A stretch of 64,000 nt of DNA, taken from the NCBI GenBank assembly GCA_903813345.2, contig CAIIXF020000008.1:6147341-6211340 (forward strand). Reading direction: 5' to 3'. The DNA comes from Owenia fusiformis. Lineage: Eukaryota; Annelida; Polychaeta; Sabellida; Oweniidae. Shown piece after piece: positions 34,892-46,799 of this stretch. The translations under genes were made by a program, and so were the position numbers. Below the pieces are notes generated by a model, which had not been told where the DNA came from, ran no database searches, and was given only the letters and a program-made list of their open reading frames with translations. Numbering within the stretch: position 1 is the stretch's first letter; every line of letters starts with the position of its first letter.

Positions 34892-37800
34892 CTGAAATTA
34901 GTAGACAAAATAATCTTTTTATAATTTACTAATATTCAGTTTTTAGTCTTCTTGTTTAAATGTCATAGATGTGCAGCTAAATTGGTAACTACATTGTACT
35001 TGAGAACTTGTTTGACAATTTCTGATATTCATTATATTCATTATGTCTCGCCTCAAATTAAGAAATTGTAACATTCATATTTCATAAGAAAATCTAAAAA
35101 TAGTAACAATTAACATATACAGCAAGTTGGTTAGAAATTCAAAATTTGTCAAAACTGCATGAATCGCATACATGAAACATGTATTGCATGGCAACCACCC
35201 ATTGTGTGAATTGTCATAAAAGATACACTACATGTAACATGTCCTTTATGTAGTAGTAAAATAGAGAAGAGGGGGTATTCTCAAGAGAAGAGGTAAAGGG
35301 CTAGAGCTTGATATTGACTGGTAGACTAGGGTACAAATTAAGTGCATTAATTATTGTAGAATTTGATTGTATAATCATGGGAGATCAATCATTGATTTTT
35401 CAAAGTAAACTCAGACCTAGCACTTCTCCAAAATTGTCTCAATGTCCATACCTTTTTGTGTCAAACCTAAACTATGTTATTTCAAGTAATGTTAATGAAA
35501 GTACCTCTTTTCTTCATTTTAAATTAATTACACATTTTTAACACACATTGTTTAAAACACAGGCATGGATCTTTTTGAGATAGATGAATATTTGTTGGTT
35601 TGCTGTAAATGTTAATAACAATTTTGTCAATCTATCTTTGATTCCATCTTTAAGTGATTCTGCGTAAAAAGAACCTAGATTTCAGATTTTTATCGTCATT
35701 TATAAATGGATACCAAAATATCCAATTGGTGCTCCAAATATTGTTTTGAACATTAAAACCAGCGCCATGTATGCATCCATCAATTCGCTGAAGTGGAACA
35801 GGGAATGGTGTAGGCCCATAACTAAAAGGTGGCTTATCAGTGTGTACTATGGGAGATACTAAGGGAACATCATAAGAGATCACGGCTAAATGTTGTTTAT
35901 TTCCCATGTTTGTGACTCTTTCAACCACTGCAATGAAACAAGCGCTATAACAGTAAAGACCACTTAAAGTCAATAGTGATAAGGTGATTACAAAACTGTG
36001 CACTCTTAACTCAAATTTGTACAACTTCTTTTATTAGTCATTGAGGAATGGAGGTATGCATCCTCCGATCACAGGGCTTCAAAATCAAGAATATATTATT
36101 TCTTTTTACCCCTTGCGATAAGCTGTTAGCATTTCCCCGATTAAGAACTCGCAATCTGATTGGCTGTGACAGAAATCATGTATAAGTCATTGAGCATAAT
36201 TAGATCATGTGATTCAGTTTAATTGGGCGCTTCCAAATTGGTTATAGCAGGGGGAAGGAGGTATGGATTCTGGATACCTGCTTTAAGGAGGATGGAGGGA
36301 TGAAGCCTGTGAAATGTGAGCTGTAGATATGAACCAATTCACGAGTTGGGAAGACAAGAAAAAGAGAAAATCAAGCGCTAGCCTTATCTGAAAACCTTAA
36401 TATTAAACTAGGTATAGAAATTTGGGGTCATGAATGTTGCCATTTGTGCTCTCCATATTTTATACTGATACTTACCATGTTGGTATTGGCTGCCATTTTT
36501 CATGACATTGTAGAAACTGACAGGTCGGCCTATTTTCACCATGTCCCAATGACAGCTGCTTTCGTCCCCATCATTCACAAACTCCACAAAAGACGCTTCT
36601 GGCATCCTGGTTGATGTTTTACCAAACAGCTCCAATGTAATATCAACCCCTATAATAAAAATTCAATCATTTTCTATCTATATTGTGACCTATGGTGTTT
36701 ACATCTTCAAAATACAAAATGTAGCTTATGAATGCCATTATGCCAAGCAGAGTGAAAAATCACTGAGACACTTTAGTACTGAATATACTGGTTTGTCTCA
36801 AAAAGACTTGATCATCTTATTTATTTCATTATGTTTTAACTCACTCAAATAATAATTTTTGAAAATGTTGTTTTGCATTCACTTAAAAAAAATTAGTACC
36901 GTGGGTACTGGGCTCACATGGTGACAGAAAAAAACTGATATAATTTTTTGCTGATTTTTTGTAACAAAATTATTTCAAGCCATCTGTCTCTCAGTCAATT
37001 AAAATGGCTGAAAAAAAACGGATATAATTTTTTGCCAATAATTTGTAACAAAATTATTTCATACAACTACTCTTTACAGTGACATGGCTTTTTGCAATGC
37101 AAGACACCTGAAATTATTTGTAAAGCTAGGAAATGGGCCAAAATTGAATTCCGCGAGACAAAAATGGGGACCATTTTGAAATCAGGCAAGCTTTTGAACC
37201 AGGAGTCATAGGGGAGTTTTTTGTATTGATGTTGAACAAAAATAACTTGAAACTGGAATCCTTTCGACAGAGGTTTTAAGCAAATGGTCCAAAAGAGGAT
37301 TTCGCGAGACAGATGGACAAATCAATGTTAACTAAAATGGCTGAAAAAAAAAAATAAATAAAATGGATATAATATTTTGCCGATTTTTTGTAACAAAATT
37401 ATTTCATACAACTACCTTTTACAGTGACATGGCTTTTTACAATGCAGGACAGCTGAAATTATTTGTAAAGCTAGGAAATGGGCAAAAAGTGAATTTCGCG
37501 AAACAAGAATGGCAACCATTTTGAAAATAGGCGAGCTTTTGAACCAAGAGTCATAGGAGAGTTTTTTGTATTGATGTTGAACAAAATTAACTTAAAATGG
37601 GAATCCTATCGACAGAGGGTTTAAGGTAAATGGTCCAAAAGTGGATTTTGTGAGACAGATGGACAAATCAATGTTAACTAAAATGGCTGAAAATAAAGAA
37701 ATGGATACAATTTTTCGCTGATTTTTTGTAACAAAATTATTTCATACATCTACTCTTTACATTGACATGGATTTTTACAATGTAGGACACTTGAAATTAT

Positions 37801-40800
37801 TTGTAAAGCTAGGAAATGGGTCAAAAGTGAATTTCGCGAGACAAAAGTGACGGCCATTTTGAAAATAGCTGAGCTTTTGAACCAAGAGTCATAGGAGAGT
37901 TTTTTGTATTGATGTTGAACAAAAATAACTTAAAATGGGAATCCTATCGACAGAGGGTTTAAGGTAAATGGTCCAAAAGTGAATTTTGCGAGACAGATGG
38001 ACAAATCAATGTTAACTAAAATGGCTGAAAATAAATAAATGGATATAATTTTTCGCTGATTTTTCGTAACAAAATTATTTCATACATCTACTCTTTACTT
38101 TGCAATGAATTTCTACATTGTAGGACACTTGAAATTATTTGTAAAGCTAAGAAATGGGTCAAAAGTGAATTTTGCGAGACTAAAATGGGGGCCATTTTGA
38201 AAATAGGCGAGCTTTTGAACCAGGAGTTATAGGGGAGTTTTCTGAATTCATGTTGAACAGAAATAACTTAAAACAGGAATCCTATCGACAGAGGTTTTAA
38301 AACGTGCCACTGTTATTGACAGAAAGTGGATTTCGCTAGTCAGATAGACAAATCAATGTTAACTAAAATGGCTGAAAATAAAAAAATGGATACAATTTTT
38401 CGCTGATTTTTTGTAACAAAATTATTTCATATATCTAATCTTTACATTGACATGGATTTTTACAATGTAGGACACCTGAAATTATTTGTAAAGCTAGGAA
38501 ATGGGCCAAAAGTGAATTTCGCGAGACAAAAGTGACGGCCATTTTGAAAATAGGCGAGCTTTTGAACCAGGAGTCATAGGGGGGTTTTCTGTATTGATGT
38601 TGAACAGAAATAACTTAAAACAGGAATCCTATCGACAGAGGTTTTAAAACGTGCCACTATTGTTGACGGACGGACAGACGGACGGACAGACGGACGGACG
38701 GACAGACAGACGGACAAGTGAGTGATTGCAAAAGCTCACCATGTGAGCTAATAATAATAATAATAACCCCCACCCCCTAACTCAATCAACTTCTGACTGT
38801 TGACAATTGGATTTCATCCCTTACCCTCTGGAGATATAGTGTATGTCTGCCAGATTTCTTTAGGAGCACCATAGTATGTGTACATCTCTGTCTCCTTGGC
38901 AATAAGGTGAAGAAGGAATGTACAGTCAGCATCTGGAAATATATGGAACTTTTTTAGGAAATTGACCTTCAGTCACATGCAGTTTGTACCACCATAAGCT
39001 GGTGGAAGCATTCTCCAACAAAAAGCATGCCAATGTTTCCTTGCCTTCTTTTTTATCTGAAAAAGGAATATCTATGTGACCAAATATGGTCATATTGAAG
39101 TAAGTAAAGATTAAGATGCTAAAATTATTTGAAAATGAAAAAGGGTACCTTGATTTTTTCAATTTCTTGTGTCAAATAACTTTCAATATCAAAGAATAAC
39201 TCAAAACTATTTGAATCATAAAAATGTTGTGAGCAAAAATTATTGTAACAATCTTTTTTAAAATTTACCCAATTAGTCATTGTTGCAACTTTAATATTTT
39301 GTCAACACAGTCAATATAATACAAATACAAACAAATATCATACTTTACCTTTAGATCTATATAGTTCCGTCAAAGCCATAGACCACTTTCTGCTCTCAGC
39401 ATGTGTGTTGTTGGTGAGATTAGTTTTGTAGAAGACATTGCCATAGAGATATGTGTATTGTTTAGCAAAGTTGTCAAAGTCAGAGAGATTGTATGTGTGA
39501 TATGTATACTCTCCCAAAGTGCCCTTCCATTTTATTGGTTCTTTCTGCAATAAAGGTGGTCATAGTTATCGATAATAGTTCAGGCCCGTAGCCAGGGAGT
39601 GAGGTTTTGAGCAGTTTTCACTTTTCACCATTCCGAGCACTTTTCAAGGGATTTGGGCCAAAAGTGAACCCCCTTGGCAAAAACTGGCTACTGGCGCCTG
39701 TAGTTGGTTAAATACCATGTTGTACTGATCAAATTGAAGATATGTGTATGTACATGCTACAGAACCAGTTACTATGTTTAATAGATTAAGTTAATTAATT
39801 TTGAAATATAAAAAGGTCAGAACATCAAAAGTTTGTATCAGAGTCTATTGATTAAAAAAACTCTTTCGAACATTTATCATACTACAAATAAACCTCATAA
39901 CTATATCACAAGAACTCACTTTCTCATCAGTTAATGACAGGTGGTTTATAGCCCCTGTATTACTAAAGGTGACCTCCATATTCTTTAAAGTTGGACAAGT
40001 GTATCTTTCAGAGGGGAATGTCATCTTCTCATAATCTGAAATGTTGATTAACAACAGAATCATTAGAGGCTTGTGGGGGTATTGTGAGGTATCATGAAGT
40101 GTACTGTGCACGAGTACAATGCAAATGGTGGAACCATGAACATTCAACTCTAAGTTGAATGCCCATGGTGGAACGCAAAGAGAAAAAGTTGGATTTGCAA
40201 TAAATAAAATAGATATATGAATATGAGTGGTTGTCATTGGAATGTTAGTTATTAGAACAGTAAAACCTGTGTAAGTTGAACATCTTTGGTACCTCTAGTG
40301 TTCCACTTGGGAAGTGTTCCACTTACAGGGATTTATTATTAACAATAAGTCAATAGGCTGCATACAGGACTTTGAAAAGCGTTCCACTTACAGAGGTGTT
40401 CCACTTTACAGGTTTTACTGTATATCATGTTGTCATATTTTGATGTATGTATAATGTTGCTACAGTAAATTAGTATGCACATGTTTTAAAGTTAAGAAAT
40501 TTGAAACTAATGCTTAAAATGCTTACTAGCCAAATCAGGTAGAGTGGCGTCTAACTCTTTAATAGCCTTTTCCATGTCATAGGCAACTTGACGCGGTTTT
40601 AAAGTCTCCACTGTGATTCTAGAGAACTCCCTCTGCTCCAGCCAAGATAAGGTACAATTCTTATAGTTTGCTCCTGTTGGTAAATACATCGGCCATAGTT
40701 TATAAATATTCAAAGGATTCTCTGATTCAGACAGAATATTCTGTAGTTGTAACATAACAGCTTCAAGATTAAGATCTAGTTCATTAATACAATCATGAAT

Positions 40801-43800
40801 TCTTGGAGCTAATGTTTTATTTCATTTCTCTTTAGTTGCACTAATAATATCATTGATAAACAGATCTCAAAAGGAGTAAACTACATAATGTTTATTGTAT
40901 TGCACTGAATTTGTATTGTTTTATGTATGATGTATATTAAGCTTTCCTCGCTTATAATTACTGTCTAAACACAAGTTATTTTTCTCCATTGACTTAATTC
41001 CACAGAACACAAACTTATCATTATTCTTGACATCCTTTGTATAAATTCTTTAACACAATTACCTCACCTGATTTAGCCTTATTGAAAGCAGTGTTTGTCC
41101 AGTTGACATTGTCATTCACAGAAGGTAAACCCCAGGTGTGTTCGGGTGTCTTCAATAGAAATCTTGTAGCATTGTACACATCTTTATCCTCAAAACTGCA
41201 TGCACCTATGACAATAAAATATAAATAATTCAACTCATAATAGTCTTTGATTATAACAGGTATACTTTGTCACACAACAGTTTTTGACCAGCATGGCAAA
41301 CCTATGGAATCACCCAACCATCCATGTGTTTCTGTCTGTCTGTCAGAAAAATGTCTATATTAATATTTTCTTTTGCATTGCAATTTTATTTTGTAAAAAT
41401 TTCATTTTGATATGATTCAACACTTGCCACTAGCCTTTGGTTTTACATACAAAATGACATGAAGGAAATTCTTTATAAGCAAAACAGTGTATTATAACAT
41501 GTCCCAAGGTCATAGATACCTACCACTACTCAAGCATTTCTCCAATAAGCCAGAAACCACTCGATATTCTGCATTCTTCCTTGGATCTGATGCGATACCC
41601 TGTAGTAACACATAAGTTAAAAAATAGCAATTAAAATAAAGTCATATGCACAGTAGAGTGAAACCTGTCTTTATGAAAACCACTCTACTAAGTACTTGCC
41701 CTTTATTCATTGAATAAAGTTGCATAGATTTTTATGAAAAGTTCTGGGAGTGTGGGGAAAACCACCAGCTATCAAGTTTAATGAGTTTGACCAGTGAATA
41801 TCACATGATCTGTCATGTCTTGTACTTTGAAGAGTTATAAGAATGGAATAATGACAGTGACACAGTTATACTCCGATTCTTTACTTAATTTTACCAAAGC
41901 TACATTAAGTTAGAGATAAGATGGAAATTTTACTGTAAATTATATGAAAAAACAAGATATTAACATGTAACCACCTGCCATTTGTTACAGACACTGATCA
42001 CCAAACACCAATTGCCAAACACTATCAACAAAAAAGTTGCAGACTATAACAAGATGTCACCACTTGTGATGGTGACATAAAATTAAAAGAAGGACAAATA
42101 GTTTTTTTTATAAATCACCTGTATCCAAGTGTCTCCTATTTCATTGTATGTTAAAGGGAGAGTGCTCCTCACTTCAGCATCAATGGTTTGGATGTAGTCC
42201 TCAAACGATGAAGCTCTAATGTTGGCTCCGGGAAATTCAGCACGGAGAATCTCATAGTTCAATAAAATTTCCTGGAATGGAAATCATATTGTTTAAAATT
42301 GCAAACAAAATGGCACCAATTTAAGAAGAGATGAATCTATGTATTCCTTGTTGGGCTAGATTTCCATGCACCTGAATATGACAGCACCAAGGAAGTCAGT
42401 GGCTTTGATAATGCTCAACATGCTCAAACAATTCCAACCTTCAAAAATATGTTTTCTACTCATTATATCTAAAATTGCTTCACATACTTTTTTATCACAA
42501 GGATATTAAAGGAAACTCACGAATCATAAATCAATGATTACAACCAATCAAAAAACAATCAATTAATGAACAATCAATCAATCCCTCAATCAATTAATAT
42601 CTCAGCCTCACCTGCACACTTTCTGGGGGTCCAGAATTATCCGTTCGAAAAGCAAAGCACAATACATGCTTGAAGTTTGGAATAATGTGACAGTCCTTCT
42701 TGGAGAGACCCCCAGGGTTAGCTGGGTTAGGTCCAGGATTCATTGGGTAACCTCCTGGAGAAATAAGAATATGATGTGTTTTGTGTAACATGCACACTGT
42801 ACATTGAACATATGATGTAATCACTTATAAGTAATTTCATTTAATTGGAGAAAACAAAATTTCATCCAATAATATAATTCTATGTTTTATGTTCAGTTTT
42901 AATCATGGGGAGTAAGTCACACTTCCCTCTTATATTCTGTAGCCTATATTATAGAGAATATTTAAGAGGGGGGGCTGACTCCCTGTGGTTTTAATTAAGA
43001 AAAATTCCATCGAATTGTCTATGCATTTTGCAAATTACAAAACAAATTTAGATTAATCAACAATCACAATAATCTTTGTAAAAGAGAATTATCAATGGAT
43101 CAACATGAAAATGTCGACTCCGGCAATGGTTTCAACAGTGTAGTTGAAACGACCCTTGGGCACGTCCGTCGGGAAGCTGTAGTGTAACAAACCAGATACC
43201 AGAATTGAAAGAGAGTGTGTTAAATTCAATACCCTGTATGGGAATTGACACCAGGACCTTCCCCTCTCGAGTTAGATGCTCTACCCTTGAGCCATAAGGG
43301 CTAGCCACTACAGCTGAGACTGAAGTAACGACATGCAATCGAAGGTCATTACATAATAATTGTAATTGTTACAGGTACCAGTGAAGCACCAGTTCTAATC
43401 GCTGATCCAAAGTGCCACTCCTAATGTTACCATTATGAGGACATAAAAATGATAGTATAAATCTCACATTAGGCCATTCAGCCTTTGAACTTTTATAATT
43501 ATAGACTATTACCTGGATGCCAAAGCCCCAGCACTTCCCATGACTGTTGAGACCCATGTGGATCTGTGTACTCATAGCCCCATCTAAATACAGGGGCAGG
43601 TACTGCAGGGGGACTTGTAAATGGATTAACACCAACACTTACAGCTTCTACACCCCACTTTTTCAATGTTGGGATAACTGCATTTGTTAAACCTAAAAAT
43701 ATATCTACACATCACAGGTAGTTCTGAAAATTTACAATGAACAGGGGCAAAAAGTTTACAAACTTGTGTTTGTAAAATCTCCGATCCAATTTTCAAAACA

Positions 43801-46660
43801 AGACTTGTCTTTTTTAAAAAGGCGCATTTTCAAGCAATAATATATCTTGAGCTTTTGCTTTTGCTTTTGTCACAAACTTATTTATTCCAGACCTATTATT
43901 ATTAATTTATTATTATTATTATTTATTTATATTATTTTATTTATTTATTATTTATTTATATTATTTAACATTTCATCTGATGGAACACCAAAATACTTGT
44001 ACTAGTATAGTAATATGTGACTGCCAGTTGCCAACAAGATATTACAAAGATATCAACACATGCCTCATACACGCTTTCTCCTAGTCCAAGTTACTAACTA
44101 CACTACACTACAGAATTCCTGTAAGTCTACAACTACACACATACCTGGCACATCTCTTTGACTTAAGACTCTGAGATCACGTTTGATTCCAAACTTTTTA
44201 TCCAAGTCCATTCCAATAAACAAACTGAACTCTAAGAGGAATTCTGCCATCATTTCAGACTGCATGTTCATAGCCCCAGCATGCCATGTGATGTCCCCTG
44301 CATGAATTGCTTCTGTCATATTCTTAATCTGTGTTGCATTGGGACACTGAAACAAATGACATGTTATACAATAAAACTCAAAGTGGAACACCTCTGAAAG
44401 TGGAATGGTGAACACTTTTGTAAATGCAAAACCTTTCTGAGTCCCATGATCAAACAACATTTAAATGAACCTCTATACGAGTAAGAAACAACTCCTAAGT
44501 GAAACACTTTTTTGCCCCAGCACTAGAAAATTACAATCAACTCGTCTCATTTGCACATTTAACATACTGTATGTCTGAATTCTTACTTGTAACTCTAATA
44601 TACATATCCATCAATATGTCTATATGTACACACAATGTCTCACAACTATAATGTTTTTACCTTTAACTTAACACCACTAAGTACTAGATTTGGTGGGCAA
44701 TCAAAATACATGCTCAGCAGCCATGGGTGTGTTGTGTACTTGAACGTTTCTACAAAGCCACCTTCGCGCAATTCTTTGGCAACTTTCACAGCCCTTGGAA
44801 AGTGTTCATGAAAATATGTGTTCAAAACATTGTTGATGAAACCAATTTTGGGGGCTATTCCATTGTAGCCAACATCTAAAAAGTGAAAATTATGTTTCAT
44901 AAATAAAAATAATTATGAATCAATAAAAACCAAATGTATTTAATAAGTACTCTATTGAATACTATACTAGTAATGAAATACATGTACATGGAATCTGATC
45001 GTATAGTATTTAACTAGAAGTATTTTGCACCTGATGTTATCATCAATTTTACAATGGTGTACAGTAAGTATATAAACATTCTTAATATTCAGCAAATATG
45101 AGTTTACTTGAAACAAGAAGTATCATTCAAACCATTTCACAATCAGATAGCACTTGTGAAACTATTCTAATTTTACTATACAGAATTTGATTTGAAATAA
45201 AGTGATACAAGTTTTAGTTTCTACCTAAATGATTCATGAATATAACATGGATAGTTGTGTCTTCATTGGGTCTATCTTTGTCTGGAAGTTCATCAGCGAA
45301 TAACCTCTGGTCCATGTTGAACACCCCATCACCTTCAGCATTTCCAGAAATCACCTTAAAATTAAAAATATTTAATACAAGTTATGGTTTCTATGGAGAT
45401 GATGGCATTCTCTTTAGATCATCTGTGGGTTCTGGTAGAGAAAAGCAACTTCTTTTTCATTTGGGGCTATCTCAAGAGCAAATTGTTGACCACCCCTCCA
45501 TCACATATTTTTACAACATTTTGAGGAAGAATCACCATTGAGGTTGCTTGAAAGAATTAGAAAGAATCACAGAAGAGCTGAGCATGACATGGAGAGATGG
45601 GTCCATCTGAGTGAACAAAGAAATTATGACCATGAGGAGGAGCATATGATGTAATCTAGCATGATTGAAAAATAATATGAGCCAATATCAGACACTGTGA
45701 TGACAGCTCTTAAATGATGACAGGTGACAATTGAGCTGACTGGATCAAGCCTTGTAGACTTAGAATCATGCGGTTGTCAGTTCCAACCACACTGACCTCG
45801 TTCTTTCCACCCGACTATGTTAACGGGTGTTCAAAAAAAACGCAATCCAAAGAAATCGCTATATCTTGGAAAATTCTTATCCAATTTTGTTCATATTTTC
45901 AGGAAAGAAAGAAGAGACTGTGTATGTATAGCTCCTGTTGTTAGTTAGTTGTAAAACATGATGAATTGTACACCTGCTCAAAAGGCAGTAGTGCATGGAA
46001 AATACGAAAAACGTGAATGGAAAATCACTATATCTAATTTAATTATGTTCATTTTTTCAGGAAAAGAAAGGAGATATTGTGTATGTATAGCTCCTGTTGT
46101 TCGTAAGTTGTAAAACATGATGCATTGGACACCTGCCCAAAAGACAGTATGTTCTCGGAAAATACGAAAAAGGCAGTCAGAGGTGACTGCCACAGCAATA
46201 AAACCTCACAACTTTCTAACCATAGTGTTTTGGCACTTCAGATTTGGCACAAATTATCCTTATTCAATGTGTGCTGAAGTTTCATCAAAATCACTTCAGG
46301 GACTTTACAGTTATGGTCAAAATGCCTTCTGAAGTCTGCCTGAACCAGGGCGTTTGACTGAGATTTGAAAGCATTTTGACCATAACTGTAAAGTCGCCTG
46401 AAGTGATTTTAATTTCACTATAGAGATTTACCATACAGTGAATGAAGATGATTTCAAATTTGAATAAAATTCAAAAGTTTCTATTGAAAGTTCACTCACT
46501 GTAAATGATTTATTTTTGGGCTTTAAGAAACATACCAATGTAAAATTATCATACATAAATGAGCAAGCTTATGTCATTATCAATTTGCATATAAATACAG
46601 TACCTTACATACCTTGATCAATGTGATAAGTGCAAAAATATGAAGCAAATTTGGTGTCAT
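34608..46660 (-). CDS. GH38/DUF5054-like secreted glycosidase
   Basis: Minus-strand exons: 46660-46613, 45354-45225, 44875-44661, 44346-44145, 43692-43513, 42754-42612, 42271-42119, 41599-41524, 41205-41063, 40740-40527, 40035-39920, 39544-39349, 38932-38825, 36649-36476, then last exon 35927-35650 (791 residues) or 34891-34608 (793 residues). All phases fit. The N-terminus is a signal peptide (MTPNLLHIFALITLIK). Then come MNHLDVGY (His58, Asp60, as the metal-binding H-x-D of GH38 enzymes), ITWHAGAMNMQSE, QRDVPGLT, LWHPGGYP, GDTWIQGIASDP and a C-terminal WSTN...WYP. These fit the DUF5054 family, related to alpha-mannosidases. A secretory or lysosomal glycan hydrolase is likely; substrate unproven. 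Start shares a divergent promoter with the FEZ homologue. Confidence 0.85.
35650..35927 (-). CDS. Proximal alternative last exon of the GH38-like gene
   Basis: Same acceptor type and phase as the distal copy; reads H-V-V-E-R and continues with DVPLVSPIVHT, YGPTPFPVPL and WSTNWIFWYP to a stop. Either exon gives a complete protein, so a terminal-exon duplication with mutually exclusive use is the simplest reading. Confidence 0.8.
36060..36293. mobile_element. MITE-like element, family A, copy 2
   Basis: Same core as 2199-2446 (TTAGCATTTCCCCGATTAAG) but with its two terminal arms exchanged. In the intron between exon 14 and the last exon. Confidence 0.75.
36912..38750. mobile_element. TIR element with about five 340-bp tandem units
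   Basis: The ends GCTCACATGGTGA and TCACCATGTGAGC form inverted repeats. Units begin near 37003, 37331, 37679, 38019 and 38359 (AAAATGGCTGAAAA), each with ACAAAATTATTTCATA, AGCTAGGAAATGGG and TCCTATCGACAGAGG. A (GGAC/AGAC)n run at about 38665-38715 lies near the right end. Non-coding; intron 13 of the GH38-like gene. Confidence 0.75.
39582..39697. mobile_element. hAT-type MITE
   Basis: Ends CAGGCCCGTAGCCAG and CTGGCTACTGGCGCCTG are imperfect inverted repeats around a 90-bp core. The same left end recurs at about 51115. Confidence 0.6.
40257..40422. mobile_element. MITE with GTTCCACTT tandem motifs, copy 2
   Basis: ACAGTAAAACCTGT ... ACAGGTTTTACTGTA inverted ends, with internal GTGTTCCACTT units as in 30231-30409. 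Confidence 0.75.
41958..42080. repeat. Dispersed TGTCACCACC-family copy, inverted
   Basis: ATTAACATGTAACCACCTGCC to GATGGTGACATAAAATT; begins 39 bp past the donor of the exon at 42271-42119. Confidence 0.7.
43236..43309 (-). repeat. tRNA-derived SINE-like head
   Basis: On the minus strand an A-box-like TGGCTCAAGGGTAGAGC (43294-43278) and a B-box-like GGTGTCAATTCC (43252-43241) at tRNA-like spacing. The B box departs from consensus, so a decayed SINE is more likely than a tRNA gene. Confidence 0.45.
45824..46460. mobile_element. Half copy of the 9470-10386 foldback element
   Basis: Begins GGGTGTTCAAAAAAAACGCA and follows the left arm of the 9470 element, including TATGTATAGCTCCTGTTG, the AATACGAAAAAG block (twice) and the central palindrome around 46330. 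The second terminal arm is missing. Intron 1 of the GH38-like gene. Confidence 0.75.
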
Positions 46661-46799
46661 TTTTACACCCCAATGTTTTGGTCACGTGCACCTGCAAACT
46701 AATCGATCAACTTTTTTGAATGGAGCGCATGCGTCGAATAGAATTTGACCAATCAGGTTTTATCTGGTTAAACGCATGCGCACATTATTTTTGCTGAAG
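46661..46799. promoter_or_regulatory. Divergent promoter between GH38-like gene and FEZ homologue
   Basis: 139 bp separate two start codons on opposite strands. Visible motifs: an E-box GTCACGTG (46681-46688; TFEB/USF type, like CLEAR sites of lysosomal genes), NRF1-like GCGCATGCGT (46725-46734) and ACGCATGCGCA (46772-46782), and an NF-Y-type CCAATCAG (46749-46756). No TATA box. Typical of a housekeeping bidirectional promoter. Confidence 0.7.

Noticed and set aside
38665-38715. GGAC/AGAC run as a CRISPR-like or telomeric array
   Set aside because: A simple microsatellite with no spacers, sitting near the end of a TIR element in animal DNA.
45360-45660. ORF fragment with QLLFHLGLSQEQIVDHPSIT
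   Set aside because: It faintly resembles the helix-turn-helix part of an integrase-type ORF, but has frame breaks and no catalytic block, so no call was made.
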